Below, in pieces: positions 35,861-45,052 of a stretch of 64,000 nucleotides of DNA. The translations under genes and the position numbers were made by a program. Origin of the DNA: Syntrophomonas sp. UBA5432 (lineage in GTDB: Bacteria > Bacillota > Syntrophomonadia > Syntrophomonadales > Syntrophomonadaceae); NCBI GenBank assembly GCA_002424365.1, contig DIRQ01000032.1:92259-156258 (forward strand), read 5' to 3'. Position 1 is the first letter of the stretch, and the number at the start of each line of letters is the position of its first letter. The notes beneath the pieces are model-generated. The model searched no databases. It saw only the letters and a list, made by a program, of their open reading frames with translations, and was not told the DNA's origin.

Positions 35861-37138
35861 TTGAACATATCTGAATTAGACAATAAGACTATGTTAGAGC
35901 TTTATCAGATTGCAAGGGATCATAATCTTTCCGGTTATTCCCGGTTGCGTAAGAAGGAGCTTGTTTTTGAAATAACTAAGGCTATGACTCAAGCAGATGA
36001 ACTACTAGAGGCGCAGGGAGTACTGGATATTATGCAAGACGGATACGGTTTCTTAAGGCCTTTTACTTACCTTCCCAGCCAGGATGATATTTATGTTTCC
36101 CCTTCCCAAATTAGAAAATTTGAATTACGTACCGGAGACCGAGTAGGAGGTCAGGTGAGGTCACCCAAAGATAATGAGCGCTTTTTTGCTCTATTAAGAG
36201 TACAAAACGTTAACGGCTTTCCGCCTGATGATTCCGTAAAAAGAATCCATTTTGATGCACTAACCCCTTTATATCCAAGACAACGTTTAGTTTTAGAAAC
36301 CTCTTCCCAGGAGTTATCGACTCGTATAATTGATTTGGTAGCTCCTATAGGAAAAGGGCAACGTGGATTAATTGTTGCTCCTCCTAAAGCGGGGAAAACC
36401 ATCTTATTACAAAAAATTGCTCAGGGAATTACCGCTAATCATCCGGAAATTGAGGTTATTATTCTATTGGTTGATGAAAGACCGGAAGAAGTAACTGACA
36501 TGCAGCGCTCTACCAAGGCGGAAGTGGTAGCTTCAACCTTTGATGAACCACCGGAAAACCATGTTAAGGTTACTGATATGGTACTGGAGAGAGCTAAACG
36601 TTTAGTTGAGCACAAAAAAGATGTAGTAATACTCATGGATAGTGTTACCCGTATGGCTAGAGCTCACAATCTGGTGGTTCCCCCCAGTGGAAGAACTCTT
36701 TCTGGTGGTATAGACCCGGCCTCTTTGGATAAACCAAAACGGTTTTTTGGTGCTGCCCGCAACATAGAGGAGGGTGGTAGCCTGACTATAATAGCTACAG
36801 CCCTGGTGGAAACTGGTTCCCGAATGGATGAGGTAATATTTGAAGAGTTTAAAGGGCGAGGTAATATGGAACTGGTTTTAGATAGGAAATTAGCAGAGAG
36901 ACGGATTTTCCCAGCTATCGATTTAAAACGTTCAGGAACCCGTAAAGAGGAATTGCTCTTCAGTCCAGAGGAATTGGAATTAACCTGGAATTTGCGTAAT
37001 ACTTTCAGTGATTATAGCCCGGTGGAAACCATGCAGATGATGATTGATACTATGAGAAAAAGTAAGTCCAATAAAGACTTATTACGAGCCGCTCCTCTAG
37101 TTTTCGGTAAGAAGGAATATGCCCGTAATGCCTATTAG
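35861..37138 (+). CDS. rho: Transcription termination factor Rho
   Basis: A 425-aa hexameric RNA helicase. The N-terminal helical part ([20 protein letters not shown]) and cold-shock-like RNA-binding domain ([26 protein letters not shown]) precede the RecA-like core. Walker A is [13 protein letters not shown] (about residues 170-182), [15 protein letters not shown] follows, and the Q/R-loop segment is intact. No insertion between helical and RNA-binding domains is present. TTG 35861 follows AAGGAGGAAG. It is preceded by a long structured leader. In Bacillus rho lies between glpX (ywjI) and rpmE, as here, but here four or more genes separate rho from rpmE. Confidence 0.96.
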   Translation: MNISELDNKTMLELYQIARDHNLSGYSRLRKKELVFEITKAMTQADELLEAQGVLDIMQDGYGFLRPFTYLPSQDDIYVSPSQIRKFELRTGDRVGGQVRSPKDNERFFALLRVQNVNGFPPDDSVKRIHFDALTPLYPRQRLVLETSSQELSTRIIDLVAPIGKGQRGLIVAPPKAGKTILLQKIAQGITANHPEIEVIILLVDERPEEVTDMQRSTKAEVVASTFDEPPENHVKVTDMVLERAKRLVEHKKDVVILMDSVTRMARAHNLVVPPSGRTLSGGIDPASLDKPKRFFGAARNIEEGGSLTIIATALVETGSRMDEVIFEEFKGRGNMELVLDRKLAERRIFPAIDLKRSGTRKEELLFSPEELELTWNLRNTFSDYSPVETMQMMIDTMRKSKSNKDLLRAAPLVFGKKEYARNAY

Positions 37139-37230
37139 ACAATAAATGTGAATAAACACCTCTTTTCTGGTCAAGAATATAGGGCAGCGAGCCCTTTATT
37201 CAGTGGCGCTTGCAGAAAGAGGTGAAAAAG

Positions 37231-38082
37231 GTGAATAAGAGGTGGATAAGTTCACTGCTGTTATGCACCTTCCTATGGTGGGTATGTAGTAGCCCAGCGA
37301 TAGCTGCTTTAAACCAGGCAAATTTTTTACCCTGCAATATCAGTAAAAAACAGATGGCAGGTAAGTCCATCCAAAGTTACTACGTACGACCGGGTGATAA
37401 CCTGTGGAACATATCCCGGACTTACCAGGTTAATCTTAAAACTCTAATGAGTGTTAATAAGCTGGACCATAAAAGCATTTTAAGAGTAGGCCAAAAGCTG
37501 GAAATACCTGGTGGACAGGCTCGAATGCACATAATATGCCGCGGTGAGACCCTCTGGGATATTGCCCGTCATTATAATGTGGATTTAGCCGAATTGCAGA
37601 GGATTAACAGCAATAAACAGGCCAACAACTTAAAAATAGGTGACCAGATTACTCTGCCCCGGGAAAATTCACGGATAGCCTTAGCTGAATCGCTTACACC
37701 TTCTCGTAGTATCGTTTCTCGTTTTACCTGGCCGATTCGGGGAACAATGACTTCTAAATACGGATGGCGAGATTCTGGCTTTCACCATGGATTAGATATA
37801 GCTGGTAACCTGGGCGATCCGGTGCAAGCTGCTGCTGGTGGCGTAGTATCTTGTACTGGTTATATATCTCTTTATGGTAACACGGTTATAATTGATCACT
37901 CTGATGGGAAACAGACCCTATATGCACATCTTAATCAGATTAAGGTAAAGCCAGGTGATAGGGTAGCACGTGGTTCCATTATTGCCACCGTAGGTAGTAC
38001 TGGTCGTAGTACTGGTCCCCATTTGCATTTTGAAATAAAACAGGGTGATACCAGGGAAGACCCGCTTGCATATCTAAGATAG
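37231..38082 (+). CDS. Secreted peptidoglycan endopeptidase: two LysM plus M23
   Basis: A 283-aa exported wall hydrolase. A signal peptide (MNKRWISSLLLCTFLWWVCS, cleaved near SPAIA-AL) is followed by two LysM repeats (YYVRPGDNLWNISRTYQVNL and IICRGETLWDIARHYNVDL, about residues 55-150). A lysostaphin-type M23 domain follows: GFHHGLDIAGNLGDP, then QTLYAHLNQI, then GRSTGPHLHFEIK, giving the HxxxD and HxH zinc ligands. GTG 37231 follows AGAAAGAGGTG; the upstream in-frame TTG 37210 would lengthen the signal. It could serve growth or sporulation; no SpoIIQ is found at the usual spoIID-spoIIID spot, but this protein looks like a vegetative hydrolase. Confidence 0.92.
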   Translation: MNKRWISSLLLCTFLWWVCSSPAIAALNQANFLPCNISKKQMAGKSIQSYYVRPGDNLWNISRTYQVNLKTLMSVNKLDHKSILRVGQKLEIPGGQARMHIICRGETLWDIARHYNVDLAELQRINSNKQANNLKIGDQITLPRENSRIALAESLTPSRSIVSRFTWPIRGTMTSKYGWRDSGFHHGLDIAGNLGDPVQAAAGGVVSCTGYISLYGNTVIIDHSDGKQTLYAHLNQIKVKPGDRVARGSIIATVGSTGRSTGPHLHFEIKQGDTREDPLAYLR

Positions 38083-38089
38083 AGTATTT

Positions 38090-38129
38090 ACAAAAAGCCT
38101 TCTGGAAGTAATCAGGGGGCTTTTTTTAT
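38090..38129 (+). terminator. Terminator after the LysM-M23 gene
   Basis: AAAAAGCC-TCTG and CAGG-GGCTTTTTTT arms with an 8-nt loop, followed by ATG; a T run of seven. Confidence 0.8.
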
Positions 38130-38166
38130 GTCTGCAATTAGGATAGGCTATAATGAGAATTAAGAA

Positions 38167-38275
38167 TTAATACGAAAATGGTGCTGATAACGAAGTTGTC
38201 TTGTGAATAACTTAAATTGACAACTTGACTAATTATCTAGAGTGGGGAGTAAGGGGTGAGGATATTTCCTAACCC
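38167..38275 (+). repeat. Dispersed composite repeat, copy G (plus, 5' module)
   Basis: TTAATACGAAAATGGTGCTG, GATAACGAAGTTGTCTTGTG, CAACTTGACTAATTATC, then TAGAGTGGGGAGTAAGGGGT and GAGGATATTTCC. This is a clean example of the 5' module. Confidence 0.75.
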
Positions 38276-38340
38276 TGCCAACCCGACATAATCAGGTACA
38301 ATTAGAATTCGCATCAATAATTGAAAGCTGAGGTTAGCAG

Positions 38341-39588
38341 ATGTTTTTAACGCTTTTTGCCAATGAGCGGGGAGAACTACTGGAGTATCCTGATATTGGT
38401 ATGTTAGGGCGCAGTGGCTCCGATTGGGTAGTGCCTGAAGAGGCCGAGATGATACCCCTGCCCCGGGGAGCTTCGCTAGTAAGCGTTCCTGGTTGTATAC
38501 CAGTAGGCCTTGATAGTGAGGAAGAATTAACTTATTTTGAATGGGCACCTGATTGTGAAGGGAAAATTCAGGCAGTAGCTGCTCTCTTACCGCAGGGCTT
38601 TACCCGAACTCTTATGCCCGCCTGTGTGAAACGCAGATCTGATAAAGACCTTCCTCTGCTAGGCTATGCTGCGGTAGGGTTTAAGCAGGAAAAAATATAT
38701 GTAGCTGCAGTCCAGACTGATGCTCACCGTAAATGGCATCCAACCTACTACAATACTGACGGTCTACCAGAGCGGATTGAAAAAAAGCTAAGGAAATACC
38801 CCGATAATAGGATTCTCAGGCAACTGGCTCGCTGCTCCCTGGAATATAGCTGTTTTACGGCCCAGAATATATTTTACCAACGCTGGGAGGGTGGTATACC
38901 TACTATGCCACGGTGTAACGCTGACTGTATGGGTTGCATATCAGAGAGCCATCTAAACATAACCTCTCCCCAACAGCGCCTAAGCTTTAATCCTTCGGTA
39001 AATGAAATAGTTGAAGTGGGTACTGACCACCTGATGAATGCCCGTGATGCTATAATAAGTTTTGGCCAGGGATGTGAGGGTGAACCTTCTCTAAATGCAA
39101 AAAACTTATCCCAGGCAGTCGAGATTATGCGTAAAGAAACTTCCCGGGGTACCATCAACCTCAATACTAATGCCGGCTATACTGCAGGTATAAAACAGAT
39201 ATGTAATGCTGGTCTAGATACTATACGGATAACCATATTTTCCTGCCAGCAGGATAATTATATGGCCTACCATCGTCCCCTAAATTATAGTTTCAGTGAT
39301 GTGGAGAAGTCTATTGCTTATGCCAAAGATAAGGGTGTAAAGGTATCCCTTAATCTTTTAACTTTTCCTGGATTTACTGATCGGGAGGACGAAATTGAAG
39401 AACTGCTTTATTTTATCGAAGGCAACCATATCGATATGGTTCAATTACGTAATTTAAATATTGACCCCGATTATCTAAACAATAATTTCAGTGGTGAAAG
39501 TGGTATCGGTATACTTAATTTGATAAACCTGCTAAAAGAAGAATTACCAGGACTTAAGATTGGGTCTTACAGTCATCCGTTGGATTAA
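38341..39588 (+). CDS. Radical SAM domain protein
   Basis: A 415-aa radical SAM protein. An N-terminal domain of about 180 residues has no family I can name. The cluster motif is CNADCMGC (Cys192, 196, 199) in PRCNADCMGCISESHLN. ISFGQGCEGEPSLNA is the GGEP-like SAM segment, and TINLNTNAGYTAG and VSLNLLTFPGFTDREDEIEEL are further core strands. No extra cysteine cluster is seen at the C-terminus. The start is ATG 38341. It precedes the YhaM-like gene by 38 nt. The substrate is unknown. Confidence 0.82.
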   Translation: MFLTLFANERGELLEYPDIGMLGRSGSDWVVPEEAEMIPLPRGASLVSVPGCIPVGLDSEEELTYFEWAPDCEGKIQAVAALLPQGFTRTLMPACVKRRSDKDLPLLGYAAVGFKQEKIYVAAVQTDAHRKWHPTYYNTDGLPERIEKKLRKYPDNRILRQLARCSLEYSCFTAQNIFYQRWEGGIPTMPRCNADCMGCISESHLNITSPQQRLSFNPSVNEIVEVGTDHLMNARDAIISFGQGCEGEPSLNAKNLSQAVEIMRKETSRGTINLNTNAGYTAGIKQICNAGLDTIRITIFSCQQDNYMAYHRPLNYSFSDVEKSIAYAKDKGVKVSLNLLTFPGFTDREDEIEELLYFIEGNHIDMVQLRNLNIDPDYLNNNFSGESGIGILNLINLLKEELPGLKIGSYSHPLD

Positions 39589-39626
39589 GCTATGCTTATT
39601 TATCATTTAAAGGAGTCGAGGCGAAG

Positions 39627-40619
39627 TTGGAAAAGAAAGGACCATTTACCGTTAAAGAACTCAGGAGCCTTTCCCCGGGTACCCAATTTTGGGGCAAATA
39701 TTTAATACTGGATAAAAACCAGCGTAAAATCAAAGATGGTCGTGATATTATTAACCTTAAACTGGGGGATACTACCGGAGAGGTAGATGCAGTAGTATGG
39801 GATAGTTGTAAGGTTACTGGTGAACTGGAAAATGGGGCGGTAATTGGATTGATGGCTGATGTGGGCTCGTACAACAACCGCTTGCAGGCGACCGCCAAGC
39901 GCATTAAGATTCTGGAAGAGGATCCCCTGGATTATTTGAAAAAGCCTGATGTAGATATAAATGACTTAATCGAACAGTTTGAGTACATTATAAATTCGGT
40001 GACCAACCCCTATCTGCAGGAATTACTAACTCGCATATTTACTCCCACGGTGCGAACTATTTTCTTTCGCGCCCCGGCAGCAAAAAAAATTCATCATAAC
40101 TACAGCGGCGGACTCTTAGAACATACCCTGACTGTAGCTCAACTTTGCATCCAGGTAGCCGGGAATTATCCTGATATTAACCGCGATTTGCTTATAAGTG
40201 GAGCCCTTTTACATGACATCGGCAAGTTGCAGGAGTACGAAATGAAGGTGGTACCGGAATATACGGTTGAAGGTAGACTGTTGGGGCACATCGTTATGGG
40301 TAGCGAATTAATAACAACCCAAATTGCTCAAATGCGGGTAGAAAACATAGATTTTCCCCCTAAGCTGGAATGGATGTTAAAACATATGATTTTAAGTCAC
40401 CATGGCAGTCTGGAATTTGGCTCACCAGTAATTCCATTATTCCCGGAAGCCTTTATGCTTTATATGATGGATAACCTTGATGCTAAGATGTTTGTTTATA
40501 AACAAAAGATTGATGAAAATAATGGAGCAGATGAACTCTTTACCAACTATGACAGTTTCTTTGGGCAGTATTTTTTCACCTACCGTTATCAGGAAAATAA
40601 CAATGGAAAGGAAGAATAG
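39627..40619 (+). CDS. YhaM-family 3'-5' exoribonuclease (OB-fold plus HD)
   Basis: A 330-aa protein. An N-terminal OB nucleic-acid-binding domain (KDGRDIINLKLGDTTGEVDAVVW, about residues 33-55) is followed by a C-terminal HD domain (HHNYSGGLLEHTLTVAQL, then LLISGALLHDIGKLQEYE, then HMILSHHGSLEFGSP). This is the arrangement of YhaM/CBF1, a 3'-5' exonuclease for short RNA or single-stranded DNA. TTG 39627 is used. It overlaps nothing but sits two bases from the tautomerase gene, so radical SAM, yhaM, tautomerase and DUF1287 genes probably form one transcript. Confidence 0.9.
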   Translation: MEKKGPFTVKELRSLSPGTQFWGKYLILDKNQRKIKDGRDIINLKLGDTTGEVDAVVWDSCKVTGELENGAVIGLMADVGSYNNRLQATAKRIKILEEDPLDYLKKPDVDINDLIEQFEYIINSVTNPYLQELLTRIFTPTVRTIFFRAPAAKKIHHNYSGGLLEHTLTVAQLCIQVAGNYPDINRDLLISGALLHDIGKLQEYEMKVVPEYTVEGRLLGHIVMGSELITTQIAQMRVENIDFPPKLEWMLKHMILSHHGSLEFGSPVIPLFPEAFMLYMMDNLDAKMFVYKQKIDENNGADELFTNYDSFFGQYFFTYRYQENNNGKEE

Positions 40620-40621
40620 TC

Positions 40622-40843
40622 ATGCCAATTATTAACGTGCAAATGATTGCTGGGCGCAGCCAGGAAAAAAAACAAGAACTGGTGGCGGTTTTGACTCGAG
40701 AAACAGCACGAATACTGGATGTCGAGCCCGATTGGGTGACCGTGGTTATTAATGAATACACCCGGGATAACTGGGCTAGTGGCGGTGAACTTCATTCCAT
40801 TAAATTAGGCGAAGGTTTCGGCCGCCAGGGAACGGGGAAATAA
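40622..40843 (+). CDS. 4-oxalocrotonate tautomerase family protein
   Basis: A 73-aa small tautomerase. The catalytic Pro2 is exposed after Met removal (MPIINVQMIAGRSQEKK). TVVINEYTRDNWASGGEL is the typical second strand, with Arg and a Trp/aromatic near the active site. Members act as homohexamers on enol or beta-keto acids. Only the fold and Pro2 are certain; the substrate is unknown. It is tightly packed between the YhaM-like and DUF1287 genes. Confidence 0.87.
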   Translation: MPIINVQMIAGRSQEKKQELVAVLTRETARILDVEPDWVTVVINEYTRDNWASGGELHSIKLGEGFGRQGTGK

Positions 40844-40849
40844 TTACTA

Positions 40850-41563
40850 ATGAAACGATCTTATAAACAATTGTTTTTAGCTTTATTTATCCTGTTCTTA
40901 CTGGTAGTTATCTGGCAAGAATACTATGGTACCCGTTTAGGCCCAACCATGATTACAGATAAACTAGACCTGGGACCTGCTTGCCAGGTACCCCTGCAAA
41001 TAAGTTCAGAAGACCAAAATGGTAATGATATTCCCGATGCCCTGGATTTGGTTCAAGGTGCTCGCCAGGAGGTGGAGCGCGGAACCCTTTATGATGCATC
41101 ATATTATTCCGGCGGTTATCCGCCTGAGGGCAAGGGTTGCTGTACCGATGTAATTTGGCGGGCCTTTGAAGCTGCCGGGTATAATTTTAAGACCATGGTG
41201 GATGAAGATATAAAGAATTATCCGGAAGCCTATGGTATTACCGGCACCCAGCCTGACCGGGATATTGATTTTCGCCGGGTAAAAAATCTGCAGATATTTT
41301 TTAAGCGTCATGGGCAGGAGCTAACCACCGAAGTAAAACCAGGAGATGTGGAAAACCTAAAACAATGGCAGCCAGGCGACATTGTGGTTTTTGGTGATCC
41401 ACTGGAACATATAGGAATTATTTCTGACCAACGTCTAAAGAGCGGAATACCACTGGTAATACATAATGGAGGTCCCCGGGCCAGTGAGGCTAACGCCCTG
41501 CAGCTCTGGCCCAGTAAAATCATCTATCACTTCCGCTACTTTACCGAAAAACCTGTGCTATAA
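40850..41563 (+). CDS. DUF1287 family exported protein
   Basis: A 237-aa protein with one N-terminal membrane helix (LFLALFILFLLVVIWQEYY). The DUF1287 domain has a papain-like/NlpC-P60-related signature: GKGCCTDVIWRAFEAAGY (nucleophile Cys candidate about residue 99), PGDIVVFGDPLEHIGIISD (His) and LVIHNGG. The family is thought to be wall-associated but lacks a firm function. It starts six bases after the tautomerase stop. Confidence 0.84.
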   Translation: MKRSYKQLFLALFILFLLVVIWQEYYGTRLGPTMITDKLDLGPACQVPLQISSEDQNGNDIPDALDLVQGARQEVERGTLYDASYYSGGYPPEGKGCCTDVIWRAFEAAGYNFKTMVDEDIKNYPEAYGITGTQPDRDIDFRRVKNLQIFFKRHGQELTTEVKPGDVENLKQWQPGDIVVFGDPLEHIGIISDQRLKSGIPLVIHNGGPRASEANALQLWPSKIIYHFRYFTEKPVL

Positions 41564-41628
41564 CCCTGGAACTATCAAGGAGTAGGGATAAAAGGCGAGG
41601 GGAAACCGAAACCCCGACATGAAATTTC

Positions 41629-41657
41629 TTGTGTTTTAAGAGCTTTATTGATATAAT
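41629..41657 (+). promoter_or_regulatory. Promoter of rpmE
   Basis: TTGTGT (41629-41634), a 17-nt spacer, and TGATATAAT, i.e. an extended -10 with a perfect TATAAT (41652-41657), about 80 nt before the rpmE start. Confidence 0.62.
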
Positions 41658-41736
41658 TTTCTTTGCAGTTTTTAATGGAAATTCATATATCCATATAGAA
41701 TAAGCAGCAACCTTTGAAGTGAGGTGAAAACAGAAA

Positions 41737-41940
41737 GTGAAAGAAAAAATACATCCCCAGTATCGTATGACCACAGCCAGATGCGCTTGTGGTAACGAGT
41801 TTGAAGTTGGGTCTACCAAGGAGAACATAAAAGTAGAAGTCTGCTCCAAGTGTCACCCCTTCTACACCGGTAACAAAGGCAGAGTAGTTGATACCACCGG
41901 GAGAGTTGACCGGTTTAAGAAAAAATATGGTTTACAGTAA
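41737..41940 (+). CDS. rpmE: Ribosomal protein L31 (zinc-binding type)
   Basis: A 67-aa large-subunit protein, type A. The zinc ribbon residues are present: CACG (Cys16, Cys18) and CSKCH (Cys37, Cys40). [21 protein letters not shown] is the standard C-terminal core. GTG 41737 follows GAGGTGAAAACA. The cysteine-bearing form is expected when zinc is sufficient. It is flanked by its own promoter and terminator. In Bacillus it directly follows rho. Confidence 0.96.
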   Translation: MKEKIHPQYRMTTARCACGNEFEVGSTKENIKVEVCSKCHPFYTGNKGRVVDTTGRVDRFKKKYGLQ

Positions 41941-41944
41941 AGTG

Positions 41945-41976
41945 ATAGCAGGGCGTAGACTCTGCTATTTTTTTAA
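41945..41976 (+). terminator. Terminator after rpmE
   Basis: ATAGCAG and CTGCTAT arms around an 11-nt loop, followed by a run of T. Confidence 0.85.
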
Positions 41977-42044
41977 CTATCGGTGACTACTGCTGAGTTT
42001 GTGGATCGAGCATTAAAATAATGATATAGTGAGGAGTTCGGGAT

Positions 42045-42165
42045 GAGAAGCATGGAATACGAAAATATCCTCACCCCTTACCCCTCACTCCAGACAACTA
42101 ATCAAGTTCTAAATTCGAAGTTATCTATAAGACAACTTTGTTATCAGCGTCTATTTTCTTACTAA
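42045..42165 (-). repeat. Dispersed composite repeat, copy H (minus, 5' module)
   Basis: On the minus strand: TTAGTAAGAAAATAGACGC, TGATAACAAAGTTGTCTTAT, AGATAACTTCGAATTTAG, AACTTGATTAGTTGTCTGG, then GTGAGGGGTAAGGGGTGAGG and ATATTTTC. It is one of the best-preserved copies and ends 12 bases before the DUF1385 start codon, so it may supply the promoter or leader of that operon. Confidence 0.76.
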
Positions 42166-42176
42166 GGTGGTATTTA

Positions 42177-43094
42177 ATGAATAAGAAGGTTCAATACGGC
42201 GGTATGGCTGTTATAGAAGGAGTAATGATGCGGGGACCTGAAAAAATAGCCCTAGCTGTCCGTAAAACTGATGGCAGAATCGAACTGGAAGAAGAACCTG
42301 TATCCGACCTGCCGGTACGCTACCCCTTTTTAAAATGGCCTTTCCTAAGAGGAACTTACGTTTTAATTGATTCAATGGTAGTGGGTATGCGGATGCTTAA
42401 TAAATCAGCTAACATGTCACTGGATGAAGAGGAAGAGGAACTCTCCACCGGGGAAATAGTGATTACTGGTTTACTAGCTTTTGCCCTGGCTATACTGCTT
42501 TTTGTAATACTACCTACTGCTATTGTACATTACACCAGTCGGTTTCTGGGTGGTGTTTTGACTCAGAATATAGTGGAAGGCATTATACGCATATTCTTTT
42601 TCCTGGCTTATGTTTGGGCTATTGGTAAGATGCAGGAAATAGACCGAGTTTTTATGTATCATGGGGCTGAACACAAATCCATATTTGCCTACGAAGCAGG
42701 GGAAGAACTTACCATAGAGAACACCAGCAAACACACTACCCTCCATCCCCGTTGCGGTACCAGTTTTATTCTTATCGTTTTAATTATTTCTATTCTGGTG
42801 TTTGCTTTGCTAGGTGACGGAAGCCTATTTTACCGCATATGGTCTAGAATAGCAGTTCTGCCAATAGTAGCAGGCCTGGGTTATGAATTTCTTAAGTTTA
42901 GCGGAAAATATTATAATAATCGCTGGGCTCGCATATTAATTGCACCGGGTCTTTACCTTCAGAAGCTTACCACTCAAGAACCTGATGATGATCAATTAGA
43001 AGTTGCTATTGCTGCCTTAAAGGCAGTTATCCCGGGGGAAAAGTCTCAAGATTCCAGTATAGAGAGTTTAGTGGGAGTAAATTGCGAAATTTGA
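42177..43094 (+). CDS. DUF1385 family membrane protein
   Basis: A 305-aa protein starting MNKKVQYGGMAVIEGVMMRG (ATG 42177), the invariant opening of the family. Two membrane helices around residues 95-160 and two around 200-245 bracket the conserved YHGAEHKSIFAYEAGEELT, then TLHPRCGTSFIL segment. This His/Glu/Cys-rich loop looks like a metal or active site. DUF1385 is commonly found beside prfA/prmC in Clostridia, as here. A role in wall metabolism or translation has not been established. Confidence 0.88.
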   Translation: MNKKVQYGGMAVIEGVMMRGPEKIALAVRKTDGRIELEEEPVSDLPVRYPFLKWPFLRGTYVLIDSMVVGMRMLNKSANMSLDEEEEELSTGEIVITGLLAFALAILLFVILPTAIVHYTSRFLGGVLTQNIVEGIIRIFFFLAYVWAIGKMQEIDRVFMYHGAEHKSIFAYEAGEELTIENTSKHTTLHPRCGTSFILIVLIISILVFALLGDGSLFYRIWSRIAVLPIVAGLGYEFLKFSGKYYNNRWARILIAPGLYLQKLTTQEPDDDQLEVAIAALKAVIPGEKSQDSSIESLVGVNCEI

Positions 43095-43128
43095 CTTTTA
43101 GAATAATGAAAGATAAGGAGGGTTTCGA

Positions 43129-44196
43129 ATGCTGCATAAACTGGATAGTATCGAAGAAAAATATGATGAACTAAATGAACAAATGAGCAGACCGGAAGTG
43201 ATATCCGACCAGAGTAAATTCCAAAAGTATGCCAAGGCTCATTCGGACCTCAGTGATATAGTTTCTCGGTACCGAGAGTATAAATCATTAATCCAGCAGA
43301 TTAATGATGCCCAGGAAATGCTTACAGAAGAACCGGATGAAGAGTTTAAAGTGATGCTACTGGAGGAATTGGAAACCCTGAAGGAAAAACAAGGTCTGGC
43401 AGAGCATGATTTACGAATATTACTTCTACCCCGTGATCCTAATGATGAGAAGAGTGTTATTATGGAAATCCGCGCTGGAACCGGAGGCGAAGAGGCAGCT
43501 CTTTTTGCCAGCGACCTATTTCGTATGTATACTCGCTATGCTGAGTTGCAGGGTTGGAAGATAGATATAATGGATTCTCACTATACTGATATTGGTGGTA
43601 TCAAGGAAATTATCTTTGTGGTTGATGGTCAAGGAGCTTATAGCCGACTTAAATACGAATCCGGTGTCCACCGGGTGCAACGTGTTCCGAGCACTGAATC
43701 AGGTGGTCGCATACACACTTCTGCAGCTACGGTAGCTGTACTACCGGAAGCGGAAGAGGTAGAAGTGGAAATAGATCCAAATGAGATCAGGGTGGATGTA
43801 TATTGTTCCAGCGGACCTGGAGGACAATCGGTTAATACGACTCAGTCGGCTGTACGTCTTACCCATATTCCTACCGGCCTGGTGGTAACCTGCCAAGACG
43901 AAAAATCTCAGCATAAGAACAAAGCCAAGGCCTTAAGGGTTTTAAGGGCCCGGCTCAAAGAGATTATGGAGGCTGAAGTGAATGCGGAAATGGCCGGTAC
44001 TCGCAAAAGCCAGGTGGGTAGCGGTGACCGCAGTGAGCGCATCCGTACCTATAATTTCCCCCAGGGTAGAGTAAGCGATCATAGAATTAACCTTACCTTG
44101 CATAAATTGGATTTGGTACTGGAAGGGCAACTAAATGAAATTATTGACGCTCTTATCGCCAATGACCAGGCTGAGCGTTTAAAACAGGTGGATTAG
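43129..44196 (+). CDS. prfA: Peptide chain release factor 1
   Basis: A 355-aa factor that releases peptides at UAA and UAG. Domain 1 is helical and domain 2 has the codon-reading tripeptide region ([18 protein letters not shown]). Domain 3 carries the universal GGQ in [20 protein letters not shown]. The C-terminal [20 protein letters not shown] is typical. ATG 43129 follows AAGGAGGG. It is followed by prmC, which methylates this GGQ glutamine, one base after its stop. Confidence 0.97.
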   Translation: MLHKLDSIEEKYDELNEQMSRPEVISDQSKFQKYAKAHSDLSDIVSRYREYKSLIQQINDAQEMLTEEPDEEFKVMLLEELETLKEKQGLAEHDLRILLLPRDPNDEKSVIMEIRAGTGGEEAALFASDLFRMYTRYAELQGWKIDIMDSHYTDIGGIKEIIFVVDGQGAYSRLKYESGVHRVQRVPSTESGGRIHTSAATVAVLPEAEEVEVEIDPNEIRVDVYCSSGPGGQSVNTTQSAVRLTHIPTGLVVTCQDEKSQHKNKAKALRVLRARLKEIMEAEVNAEMAGTRKSQVGSGDRSERIRTYNFPQGRVSDHRINLTLHKLDLVLEGQLNEIIDALIANDQAERLKQVD

Positions 44197-44197
44197 C

Positions 44198-45052
44198 TTG
44201 CAGAGTTGGACGGTCAAAGAATTACTGGAGTGGACCAGCAATTATTTTAGAGAAAAAAAGATTAAGGAAGCCCGTCTAGAGGCGGAAATCCTGTTGGCCC
44301 GGGTACTGGGGAAAGACCGGGTCTATTTATATGCTAATTATGATGCCCCGGTAAATCAGGATGAAAGAAGTATCTTCAGGGAATTCATAAAAAGAAGGGT
44401 TAAGAAAGAGCCGTTGTCTTATATTACCGGGACCAAAGAGTTTATGTCACTGGAGTTTAGAGTTAATCCGGCGGTTTTAATTCCCCGTCCGGAAAGTGAA
44501 ATTATAGTGGAACGGGCTATTGATTTGTTTAGAGACCGACCCTGCTCCATCTGCGATATAGGTACCGGTTCGGGTGCGCTGGCTGTTAGTCTGGCTCACT
44601 ACCTGCCTTTGGCCCAGGTTTTTGCCACCGATATATCACGGCCAGCACTGGAAACGGCCCGGGAGAATGCTTCTCGGCTTCAGGTTAAGGTTGAATTTTT
44701 GGAGGGGGATTTGCTCTCTCCTTTTTTAGATAAAGAAGACCACTTTGACTTAATAGTTGCTAACCTTCCCTATATTCCATTAGAGGAATACTATACTCTG
44801 GACTCTGGGGTAAAAAGTTACGAACCGCAATTAGCTTTACTTGCTCCCGGAGATGGATTTGATATTTATCGGCGTCTTATACCCCAGGCTTTTACCCTGC
44901 TTAAAGAAGGGGCTTATCTTTTTATTGAAATAGGATGGAAGCAGGGGGAAAAGGCTTTACAGATGATGAATAACTTTGAAGATGTACAATTAATCAAAGA
45001 CCTGGCCGGCTATGACCGGGTAGTAACGGCTAGAAAGGGGTCAGTTAGGTGA
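44198..45052 (+). CDS. prmC: Release factor glutamine methyltransferase PrmC
   Basis: A 284-aa SAM enzyme that methylates the GGQ glutamine of release factors. The SAM loop is ICDIGTGSGALAVSLA (about residues 114-129) after the substrate strand VNPAVLIPRPESEI. The catalytic motif is NLPY (LIVANLPYIPLEEY), whereas most family members have NPPY, so one proline is replaced by leucine; the catalytic Asn and Tyr remain. Start TTG 44198 is one base after the prfA stop, giving strict coupling. Its end overlaps the next gene by four bases. Confidence 0.93.
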   Translation: MQSWTVKELLEWTSNYFREKKIKEARLEAEILLARVLGKDRVYLYANYDAPVNQDERSIFREFIKRRVKKEPLSYITGTKEFMSLEFRVNPAVLIPRPESEIIVERAIDLFRDRPCSICDIGTGSGALAVSLAHYLPLAQVFATDISRPALETARENASRLQVKVEFLEGDLLSPFLDKEDHFDLIVANLPYIPLEEYYTLDSGVKSYEPQLALLAPGDGFDIYRRLIPQAFTLLKEGAYLFIEIGWKQGEKALQMMNNFEDVQLIKDLAGYDRVVTARKGSVR

